NCBI GenBank assembly: GCA_944474755.1
Contig: OX104113.1
Span: 18,539,563-18,603,562, forward strand
Direction of reading: 5' to 3'
DNA: 64,000 bases
Origin: Limnoperna fortunei
Taxonomy: Eukaryota; Mollusca; Bivalvia; Mytilida; Modiolidae
In this document: piece after piece, positions 1 to 12,200 of the stretch
Layout of the letters: each line of letters starts with the position of its first letter
Numbering within the stretch: position 1 is the stretch's first letter
Program-made: the position numbers and the translations under genes
The notes under the pieces: generated by a model
Databases searched by the model: none
What the model was told of the DNA's origin: nothing
The model's input: only the letters and a program-made list of their open reading frames with translations

Positions 1-212
1 CCAGTAGCCAGGATTCCTTGAGCCAACATGTTGACTCCAGCGATAATGAGGGTTCTGCCAAGAGGAGGGAAATATCTGAAAGAGCTGTAGATGTCCCATC
101 AGATACAGGTTCTCAACAACAGCTGATCTTTGACAACAAAGCCTACCAGGATGAACCTACACCTACTATGTCTGGAAGTGAATTTCCTGAAGCCTCATCT
201 CAAGATCCTGAT
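1..212 (+). CDS. SYT14/16-like exon a (linker region, 5' end cut)
   Basis: The reading frame is set by codons starting at position 3. It encodes a Ser/Gln/Asp-rich linker (visible residues 1-70, ending EASSQDPD). The donor GTAAGG begins at 213, and the exon ends on a whole codon (phase 0). Low complexity means family identity comes from the later exons. Confidence 0.85.
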
Positions 213-3200
213 GTAAGGTTACTAAATGTAGTTTGTATATTTCTGTAAAGTCTGCTCTTATGACGGACCAATATTTAGTAATACAGTACTTTTCACATGA
301 CCCACATTTACTGCAGATTTTGGACATGTATACATGTTGCAACACTGGAAAACTGTTTTCAGATCATACAATACAAAATTGTCAGTTTTTCTATTGCAGG
401 TCTGGAGTTCTCTCTGGGTACTACTGCTTCCTCCCCCAATCAAAACTAGATGCCATGATAGCTGAAAAATTGCTGAAAGTGGCGTTAAAACACCATTCAA
501 ACAAACAAACAATACAAAATTGTGTCTCTACCTAAACAGAAGAGTCATATGTAAAGTAACAATTTTATTAGGTCAACTAGACTTTATTAACTTGGCAATT
601 ATTGTAAACTTGTTAAGTCTTTCCTGCAATCACTTGGCCACATAGAAGTTGTCCCAAAGTCATACTCAGGGTTCACCTGTCAAAATCTTGTTCTATAACC
701 CCACTTTCCAACAAATATAGCCGTTAATACTACTAATAAAACATATATTCTGTATACATTTCTATAAATGGCAACAAATAAACAGGTGTTTTTTTTAAGG
801 ATTTATTTTTGCCATTGCAAAGTAGTTACATGTTAAATCTTCTGCTCTGTCACAAATGCACAAAACTTGATATGGATAACTCTTTAAAAGGACTCAACCA
901 AAACTGTATTGGTGAAGCACTGCTGTCTGATTAAGACTACTATGAATAAACAAAGAAAAGTCATTGTTTTGGCTTCATTTTTCAGAAAAAAAACTAAACT
1001 AAAATTATGCCCCCCGTGATTGATTGAATGTTGCTTATGGTTCAGGGATCAATATTTCAGCTATATTTAGTACAAGAACAAGTTAACAAATCAACCAGGT
1101 AAAGAGATTGGATCAATAGGAACACAATTTTTTGGAAAATTATGGAGTATGCATTGGTAGGGTAAGAGTATTAAGCTATTTGTAGAGGCTATAATGAGCC
1201 TACTCTTTTTAGTAAATTGTAATCAGGATTAATTATGCAATTAGCATGTGACTCTCCAAACACGTTATGGTCTGTGTACACAATAACCTGACAATTCCCC
1301 TGTGCATGGGTGGAGCTGCTCAGTGGATTGAGCCCTGGAAACCTTTCCCAGTGCTCAGAGCTTATTTTGTATAAGAATCAATAAAAAACATAACTTCTCA
1401 TAAACTTTTTGAGCCAAATTTTCAATAAACAACCTCATTTTTTTACCTGTAGATTCAGCTAAAATAATAAGTTGAACATATACTAGAAATTTCTACAGAT
1501 AGCAGAAGCTGCTTTACTTTTTTTAGCAAAGTGGATAAAGATTTTAACATTAGCACAATTATACATTTTTTTTTTTTGACACTAATAGTATGGTCATTTA
1601 TTGGTATAATTAATTAAAAATGACTTTAACACATATTTAACTGCTATCATTGACCACAAATTATGTTAATGTCTGGAAACCTATATCATTTGATCCACTG
1701 TGACTATTTCTATTGATTTACTAATTAGTGATATGTAAGACACCTTCTACTGAATGAAGCAGTATGGAGAATTCTGTATGTATCATACTTTATACTGTTG
1801 TAAAATGTCAACAATCATTATTATTACCGTCTCCCATGGGAGACGGTATACATAGTCAAATGATGATCAGTCTTCGGAGTAAATGACTCTCTGATACTTG
1901 ATTGGGTGGTGAACTAAATCTATAAATATTTTTCTCATTTCATTGGTTTACGTCAGGATCGCACTAGTATGTGTACTGAAATTTCAATATATTCTTAAGT
2001 CGAATCGGGGTTGTAATCAGTATTTTAGTGTAGTAATGTAACGTTCCACATATTGACTTCTATTTCATTCAATGCATTGGTCAGTGAACAATTAATAGGT
2101 AAACATTGTACCAAAATCTCCCTACTTTTTAAAGCTGTTTGGGTTAGGAAAAAAATATATGTTCTATATCTTTATTTTCGTTAATCAGTATTTTAGTGTA
2201 GTAATGTTACGTTCCACTTATTGACTTCTATTTCATTCAATGCATTGGTCAGTGAACAATTAAAAGTTAAACATTGTACCAAAATCTCCCTACTTTTTAA
2301 AGCTGTTTGGGTTAGGAAAATATTATATGTTCTGTATCTTTATTTTCGTTCTGATATTGATGCAAATTTAAAAAAACATATTTTTACCGCTAATTTTGAT
2401 CATTGTTGTTTAGGGAGTCAACTTTTAATTTTAATTATTTTTTAAAAAGCAAGTGACGACAGGCATTTAAATCTCTCAAGCACCATTGGATAATAGGTTA
2501 GCATTAACAATGTCCTTACAAGGTACAGAATAGAATAGAATAGAATAGAATAGAATAGAATAGAATAGAATATTTTATTAGACCAAATCAGGGCCCACAA
2601 AGGGCAAATGACATTACAATTATAATTTGGCATAAACATATAACTATTACAATTGAACATATCATTTACAAAATTGACAAACAATAACAATTTAACTATT
2701 AAAATAGTACACATTTAACATGTTTAAGTATTAAAATAGTAATTTCACCAGTGACCCATATTTGAATACATAGTGTTGCAAAAGTTATATTTTATACAGG
2801 TATAAATTAAAGATGAAGTATATATGGCCAAAAAATTATAATGTTAGACCTCCTCGTACCCAATGCACAATGACGAAATGTGATTGCCATTATGCAGAGG
2901 GGACCAAGGGTAGATACTTAAAGGTCAAATTTGTATGTTGTAGTGTTGAACCTCCTCGTACCCAATGCATCACAGCAATTAGTTTATAATCGCTATAATG
3001 CAGTGGATACCAAGGGTAGATACAATAAGGTTCATTTTTTGATATATGTATACATTGCATTTTTTGGGCCATACAGTAATAGGTAAATAATGTTGACAGA
3101 TGACGTCCAGTGAGAACTATGAATTGTTTATTACATTTTTTACCTCATTTGAGGAAATAAAGCGGGAAAGACACAGAAGAACTTGTGAATTTTCACAGCA

Positions 3201-6200
3201 CAAGAACCATTTGAGTTTATCTGTATTATTTAGGTAATGAAAGTTTGGACATGACTTTGTGATTAATTTGTACAATTGCTTTCTATCTTCAAGGTGGGAA
3301 GGGCAGTTAAAAAGAAAATGAATTTCGTCTTCCACCTGTCCCAATGTACACTTTAAACATAATCTTTCAGTACTGGGTATACTTTTGTATCTTCCTTGTT
3401 CAATCATTAGTTTATGTGAAGATACACGTAGTTGAGTAATTTTCTTTCTATCTACAATTTTGTCAAGCAATACAAGATATTTTTCAAGCCCAAAGTTTGT
3501 TTTGAGTAGGGTACATGTACATTGTTTACCTATCTTACATATAAATTAAAAAAAAACAGATACTTGAATAAATCCATAAAATTTGTAATGCAGCTAAGAG
3601 ACGGTTAGCTTTTTAGAAAAGCTAAACTTGTTTATGATATAACTCAACTGTCATTTCATGTATTTCCCCTCGGAGCATGCAGCTTTAACTGTTTAGAAAA
3701 AACATAAGTTGTCTAAAGACCATATTTATATTTTGTCATGTTGGGTAAGTAGCCTATTCTGTAGGGTTAGATTAGTTGCAGGCTACAAAATTTTGTTTTT
3801 ATACTCCTACTTCGAAGAAGAGGGGGGTATACTGGCTTACCTCTGTCCATCCGTCCTTCTGTCTGCAACATAACTTTTTTAACAGTTTTCTCAGCAACTA
3901 CTTACCACAACCACTTGAAATTTTATATGTGACCTTACTGTGTGGTCCTATATTGGGAGTACCGATTGGAGGTCTGTCCCATATCTACTTCCTGCTTACC
4001 GACTTATTCGAATGCAACGGTTATCAACTTAGTCATTATAAAGAGATGTGAACAGGGGCGGTATACCGAGTGAACAGTAGCTGATGGGTTCCTTGTTTGT
4101 CCTGAATAAAGCTGTTGTGATAAAGTGTATTTTATGTAAACTTTCAAAAAGTTGTTCATTGTTGCAGTTGTGCTGTAGTAGGATCTATATCAGAAACAGA
4201 ATACTTACTTGATCTGTCCAAAACAGAAGTTTAGAAATGACTAATCATTGAAGAGGTGATTTTGTTTAATTCTGTTTTATTTGGAATCAAATATTTGTAG
4301 CTCTATGTCTGGGGCCTTAGTAGGCAAAAGACCATGAAGTATAAATCTTGTACTGGGGCCTTGCTGGCAGTGTAGTTTGTTATATACTGTTGATCAAGAC
4401 TCAGTTTTAGCCTTACTTCAGGCAGGGTGTCTTCTACTTAAGCCTTAATTGACAAGGATTGCAAGTTTTCCTACCAAAAATTTGTGGTTTTAACCAGCAA
4501 TAATTCAAAAATTCTGTTGGACAATCGCACATGTCTGGTAAAAGTTGGATCTTCCCATTGCAGTACTTATTATAGGCTGACCAGACAGACATCCCTTGTA
4601 AGCGCAACTCCTCCTAAACCGCTTGATGAAATTTAATGACACTTAGCATAAAGGAAGTACATTATATGTAGATGTGCATAAAGGATTTTTATTGACCTCG
4701 GATATCATTAAGGGGAGATAATTGGACTTGAAAGCGAAGCGGGGGTATTGCTTTGTGAACGTGCTCACAGTCCACACTTGTTTTAACATGTTACTGTAGT
4801 CTGTTTTTTCTTATAACAGTAGTGCCTATCATAGTCCTTTATTTTATTAAAACAAAAGTCTAATAAAATAAAAAAAATCAAAACTTGAGGACTGTAGAAC
4901 AAACTTATAAACTACATTGACTTATCTGACATATACATCTTGTCTGCAACTTATTTCTGCACTATGTACCAACATATAGAATTAAAGAAATAGAAAAAAA
5001 TTGGAATTTGCAGAAAACTTCGAGTTCTCTTGTAAATACTTTAGATTTTACCTGTTTGTTTGATTGATACTACAATATGACTAAATATTATTAGAGTTGG
5101 CAAGAAACACCAAACAATCAATTAATAAACTTTCTCTAATTTTGACGTTATATTTCAACCGCTTGACCGGTGTGGAAAAAATATTTCTCGTCACTAGTGA
5201 ATTTGTTGTTCTCAGCATTTGATTGGTAAAAAATAATAACGTCACAGTAAGAACTCATGACGTCATAAACAAAACACCTTCAGTTTACCGCGTATTCACG
5301 TCATGAACGTAAAATTGGGGTTTGGAGAATTTGTACTTCGTTTCGCAAATTTACTACTTTTTAAAATTAGAGAAACAGAATCTTACATTAGTACTCTTGG
5401 ATTATCAGATTTCTCCAATCTCGATAGTTAAATTATGGAATTTTAAGTCCTCGCCAAGGCTCGGACTTAAAATTCCATAATTTAACTATCTCGATTGGAG
5501 AAATCCGATAATCCACTCGTACCAATGTAAGATTCTATATGTACCCTTTCTTTTAAATTATGCCCATCTCAATATGTCACATATTATTTAGTCCCATTAT
5601 TGATTTTGTCAATAAATAGCTAATTGACAAATTACTAATAGAGTAATAACATTTATACTACATTCTGTCCTCCATCATGTGAAGGTTTGACATAATGTTC
5701 TAAAAAAGGCAGTATTAATGGTAGAATAGTGAAAGGTATGAAATTCTTTACCATTACTGCAAGATACATGTTAGGTTTAAGAGAAAATTTCTATGAAAAG
5801 TAAAGCGAATTTGCAGTTACTCATATCAACATGCTATTGATTTTTTTTCAAAGAATGTGATATATTAAGTTACATAACATTGCAGAGTTGATGTTATATC
5901 TATTATTTATGTACATTGGCAGTTACACTTGCAGTATTAATTTTCACAATTTCATTTAATATTTTGCAGCATTTTGAAGTATTCCATGATTTCTTGTTGT
6001 TTGTGTCTATTTAAATGGCAGAATATACTTTCTGTCTAAATATCTGCCATTGTCAGAGACAATTAAATGAACTGAAATTTTTTAAAATTTATTTATATTT
6101 GTGTTTTTCATAGTTGGGATTTTACACATTTCCTCACATCCCAACCTGATCAGGGTGTCTTGGGTTACCTATATATAAGCATTTGATTTTCATGTTTTGT

Positions 6201-9200
6201 AGTATCAAGGAAAAAAGAAAACAAAACAATCCTAACACAAATTGGGTGTAATTAGAAATATACATAGTGTGCTGCTCCAAGAGTATCTTGTTAATAAGTG
6301 TAAAAGAAAGGATAATATTGGGGGGAGCAATATAAATCATCATACCAATACAGATGTTGATGTTAATTTGTATAGTAAATATGATAACTAAATAATTAAT
6401 TTCAATATTAAAATAAATAGAGGCCATTTGTGACATTTAAAAAAAGAAAATCTTTAAATAATCAATTCTCATAAACCCCAGCTATTTTTGATAACTTCCT
6501 GTGTCTTTTGATCTCTTAATAATTTTTCCAAAATAGTGCATCCATTATTAAATTTAATGTATATTTCTAACAGTGAAATCATGTCATGTGTGTTTGTCTC
6601 AATGTAGATTTTGTCAATCCAATAGTTTTTGATTCTTGTTGACTGTTCTGTTTTTGCAACATTTTTTTTTCCATTAAGAAAAATCTTTTTAAACTGCTGA
6701 ATAGAATTTAATAGATTTGTTTAAGTATTTGTTATCTGTACCACACTCCCCAAGGAAATATTTTAGGATAATTTGTTATCAACACCTCTTAACAGAATTT
6801 AATGGATTCTTTACATGAAGGAAAAGAATACTTTTATCTTTCCTAAGATCTGAACACTTCTCTTATTCATCACACAATGAGTGACCTTTAGATAGATCAA
6901 GGTCAAAGAAAGGTCAAACTAGACTTATAGATAGATCAAGGTCAAAGCAAGATCAAAATAAGGACATTAGAATTTGTATTTGCTGTTTCTCTATTAAAAT
7001 ATTTGGTCAAAAAGTGATGATACTATAAAATAAAATCCACCATATTTGAAAAATAATGATGAAACATGTCACATTGTATAGCTTTGAGTTGCCTGTTTGG
7101 TTTTAAACAGTATCCTTCAACAAGCATTATTATATTTGTCTTCATATTGTAGGACCATTTGTTTGATGTCAGTGATCTGCAGAAAGATACTCCCATGATA
7201 TCCAAGTGTGGTACTTTAGAAATGACATTTTCCTACGATGCCAAACGTGGAAGGATGGCAATTACTGTCCATCAAGCTCAAGAAATTCCCAGCGTAGACC
7301 GTGGAGGAGCTAGTCATTCACAAGTCAGGATCTTACTACTACCCACAAAGAAACAAAGGTTCAAAACCAAAGTTAAATCGGGTGAAAATCCTGTTTACCA
7401 GGAAAGCTTTATCTTTACCAAAATACCACAAGGTAACTATCAAAATATTCTCTTTATTGATCTTTTTTTGTTATTTCTTAAATGTTGTCAGTTGTATTGT
7501 AGTACTCTTGCTTCTGTTACATTTTATTACATGTATCTTACAGGAAAAGCATACAAATTACACCATTAATCTTAAGGTGAGTGGTTAGGGTAGTTGGTCA
7601 TCTACTATTTATCATGCCAGTCAACACTGGGATCTAGCATGCTTGATGCAAACCTTAGTTGACAAGGATTGTCATTTTTCCTCCAAAGGTTCAGGGTACT
7701 ACTGCTTCCTTCTCCAATATAAACTTGACATTATATAGCTGAAAATTCTGAAAGCTGTGTTCAATCATTCAAACAAACATGCAGCAGTAAGAAGGTGTCA
7801 AAGCTTATATATATATACTTTGAAAGAAGCTTAAAAAAATATTAAAAAGTAAAATGTTTGTTTACAGAGGAGGTCCACAGTATGGGGATTCGGATCCGTC
7901 TTTATGGTGTAGAACGTATGAGAAGAGAGCGGATGATTGGTGAGAGTATTGTAGGATTTGCTTCCCTTAGCCTAGATGCTGCCTGCACACATTTTGTTAT
8001 CTTAGAGCCAAGGAGCAACCTCAGTGTAAGTATAATATCAGGCCCTGAACTGTCAAAAAAGTCATAGCTGTGTTTAATTTCTGTTTTAGCAAATCAAAAC
8101 TTGAAAACTTAAGTCTACTTTTGCCAGGTCATATTATATTTTACAATTAAAGGGGTTTCCTTATTTGATGTAGACAAATATCAAATTTTGGGCATATTTC
8201 AAATATGTGATTTACTATATATACTAGTACACTAGAATTTCGACGATGAAAGTGCGTCAGTTTAATGGACGTTAATTTGTTTGAAACGCACTATATTTTA
8301 TTATTTAGGAGTCAATTGGTTAGAGCAATAAATGCACAATATTTTGAAAGTAATTTAGCCTTGGGTTCATTGTTTACATTGCTGAATGAAGGAAAATCGA
8401 CGAAGTTTGAGTATAGACAAAATTCGAGTGTGTGACTATACTTGAAATTCAGTTATTTAAATTATATCTTATGCTATTTTGTAGTATGTAGCATACACTG
8501 ATCTTCTGAACTGATTTATGTTAATTTTAGTAAGATCCAGATGTTATTGGGGGCAGAGTGGTCTTAATAGTTGGTCATATAGAATATAAATCAAGGTGTT
8601 CAAATGGGTTACTCAGGCTTTCTTCTTCAATTAAAAATGGATGACATAATATAGCAAAAAAATTAATGAATGTTGTATTTAATTCAAACAAACAAAATGG
8701 TCTTACAGCTTACAATGTACCAATATTTCAGGGTGGAGATTCTCAGTTTGATGTGTCTAGCCTGTCTAGAAGTGACAGTGCTTCCTCTACACAGTCAATG
8801 CAACATGGTGGTATGCCTGAATTATTGTTAGGTTTGGCCTACAATGGTACAACTGGTCGTTTGTCTGTAGAAGTCATAAAGGGGAGTAACTTTAGGAACA
8901 TGGCCATGAACAGAGCTCCAGGTAATTGTTTATTTGACACACATTCAATAAAAAGTTTAATTTGTCAAGAAAAAAAAAGTAAATAAAAGAAAAGTAAAGT
9001 AAGTTTTATTTTAATTCAAGTAGAACGTATATAAAAATAAACATAAGCTCTCAGGAACTTTAAAATGGACTATAAACTAATTTGTTAATAACAATTCTTG
9101 GACTTTACCATTGACTTTTTGTACAAAATTAAGTTCCAAATTAAAAAAAAAAATTGTATGTTCTGAGGCTGAAATTTATTTAATTTGAGGGCAGGATGAA

Positions 9201-12200
9201 GCATGGGTAAGAAATACTGATTAAAGTAAAAAAAAAATGAGTAAAGTAAACTGAGAAGATCATGTGAAAGATCACTTGTATGTTTGTAATCCATCCTACA
9301 TTGAATGAAACTCAAAAAATGATCTTGTGTATAAAATGTATGTATATTTTATCTTCATTTATAGTTATTTCTTGATGAAGCCATTATTGTTTCAGCCATT
9401 ATAAAATTAGGAGGTTAAGTACAACATCCTGGTTTTGGGCAAATATGTCCCTTTTCTTTTTCTGCATGTTTGTTAGTATTTGTTTAGTTTGTTTGCTTTT
9501 TACGACTCAGAATTAAAAAAATATAAATTTGTAATCTTTTTCCAAAAATGATTTCATTGCATTCTAGCTTCTTTGGGTTTCATAACAATATCCTATATGC
9601 AATCACACTGGTTGTGGGTACCTGCAGTGTAAAATATGTCTTTTGTTATTAAAAAAAAAGATCAATTAACGCTCTGTCCTCAACATTATTCAAATGTAAA
9701 AAAATAAAGAACAAGAAAAAGGTCAATACTCATAAATTATATTTTCTATCTTTTATGTTTGATAACTATTTTAACTGTCAAAGCATTTTATGTATATGTT
9801 TCTTTTTGTGGAAAAAAATTGATTTTTACATTGATTATGTATTGCAGTATAATAATGTGCATGAACAAAATATAATAGTTATCTTTAGAAGACAGTATTA
9901 ACAAAATTTAGTTTAAATGTACATATTGTCAGACATGCAGAGTTATGAAGAATCCATCATATTGGTTAGATGTGAAAGGAACTAAAATATTATCTGAATA
10001 TTTTATCTTTGAACAGATTATTTATTAAACATAAAAAGTTGCCATTGTTTAGAACAAAAAATGTTTTTATTTAAGCTAATTCCTGGTAGCTGTGCAGTCA
10101 AGCCTTTTTGTGTCTGTTGTGGCGTATTGTCTTTACCACAACAATTCTTTGATATATGTAGCGAGTAGAAGTTTTAACTGTATCTGCTAATGTACCATCT
10201 TTCATAACATGCTTTTATTAGTATTAAATTGGAATGTGTTTCACAGGTCCTTTGCTTAAAATCATGAATGAAATTTTATAGTACAAGTGTTTAAGGGAAG
10301 TAATTATTGTTTGCCTTTATTTCAGATACATATGTCAAACTTACCCTAATGTCCCCATCTGGCCAAGAGATTACACGAAGCAAGACTTCAATCAGACGAG
10401 GGCAACCAAATCCTCTGTTTAAGGAGACATTTATGTTCCAGGTCGCTCTGTTTCAGTTGGCAGAAGTTACACTGATGGTGTCGGTGTATAACAAGCGTAG
10501 TATGAAGAAGAAAGAAATGATTGGATGGTTTTCATTAGGTTAGTTACTATACAGAACAGCAGTGTAAAATTAACTCTTTTAAGGTCATACAAGTGATCAT
10601 CCTCACAAGTCAGGGTTTCTGTGTCCACACGAACCCCTGACAAACTTAGCTAGGAAATTCCCGGGCTAGAAGATTTTCGTATGACGTCAATCCTTTAAAA
10701 TATCAACTAATGAAATTGCTTGAAAGAAGCAAGTGTTTGGCAGTAGTCATTCTTACTCATTCTGGAGTGTGAAGAAAACGAAATGCAACTAAATAATAAC
10801 GCTGTAATAACAAACTATTAACACTACTGTTCAAAATACACGTTCACATGGTCTACGCAACACATCCGTTTGGTTTATTTACAATCGACATCGGGATATC
10901 CCCTTACCAAGTCGTGAATGAAAGCGAGCTTTTGATTGGCTACAGTAAGGTACGATGTAGCCAATCAAAATAGTGACTTCAAGCCCGGGAATTTCCTAGC
11001 TAAGTTTGTTTGTCAGGGGTTCGTGTGGACACAGAAACCCTGACTTGTGAGGATGACAAGTGATATGAATTTGGTTTTCAAGTCTGTGTTATAATAGGGA
11101 GTTTTTTTTTTAATCATGAATGGGCATGTTACAATACAACCTTTGAAAAGACTATATGTCACACAAACATAAATTCACTCATAAGGAAACTATTAAGCTA
11201 AAAATGTAACCCTTGTATGAGTAGAATGTGTAGATGATAATAGATTGTTTAAGTGAACAAAAATACAGAAAAGTCACCAGTAGTCATCACAAAGCATAAA
11301 AAATACTATGCTGACAATGGCTGTCAAAAATTACACAAAAAATTGACATAATAAAAATCCAGGTTATCATTGGTAAAAAATGCACAGAATATTTATGTCT
11401 CCCTCAACTTGGTAGGGAGACATTTGTTTTTGTCCTGTCCGTCTTTCAGCCTGTCTGTCATGAAGTTATTCCGCTCAACTCCTCTGAAGCTACTAAACCA
11501 AATTTTACGAAACTTGGTATGTAACAAGTACATCATATGTAGTTGTGCATATTTCCTGGTAATTCTGATCCTCAAAATATTGTGGGAGATATGGCCCTTT
11601 GAACTTAGAATTTCCAAAAATTTCTCATAAATCATGGTTTCCGCTCAACTCCTCTGAAACTACTGAACGAAATTTTATGAAACTTGGTACATAGCAAGTA
11701 CACCATATGTGGTTGTGCAAATTACCAGGAATTTTTATCCTCAAAATTTTGTGGGAGTTATGGCCCTTTGAACGTAAAATTTTCCAACGATTCCTTATAA
11801 ACAGTTTCCGCTCAACTCCTCTGAAACTACTGCATCGAATTTTACGAAAGTTGGTGTGTAGCAAGTACACCATATTTAGTTGTGCATATTACAAGGAAAT
11901 TTTTATCCTCTGGGTCAAACGTGGGGAACTAGGGGAGACAATGTTTTTGTATACAAAAACAAACTTTAATTTTATATTACATGGTATATCTCTTATAGCT
12001 GTCTTGTGACTTGAACATGCATTAAATAGCAACTTCAAGCATGCGTACAAGTTAGGTATCTTGATAACATATTACGTTTTAAATATGATAATTCTTATTA
12101 TTCGTTATCTTTAGGATTGAACAGCAGTGGAGAAGAAGAACTATCCCATTGGACAGATATGAGAGAGAACAAGGGTGATCAGGTCTGCCGTTGGCATGTG

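Noticed and set aside
3117..3470. Minus-strand frame as a host gene
   Set aside because: The CLKC...[11 protein letters not shown] pattern is that of a LINE polyprotein tail, and the position next to a repeat tail fits a truncated LINE.
6890..6960. Two TCAAGGTCA sites as an enhancer
   Set aside because: They arise from a short local duplication in an intron, and sequence alone does not support function.
11370..12009. Open frames on both strands of 80-100 codons
   Set aside because: They lie inside the three-unit hairpin-ended element and repeat with its units; no known domain.
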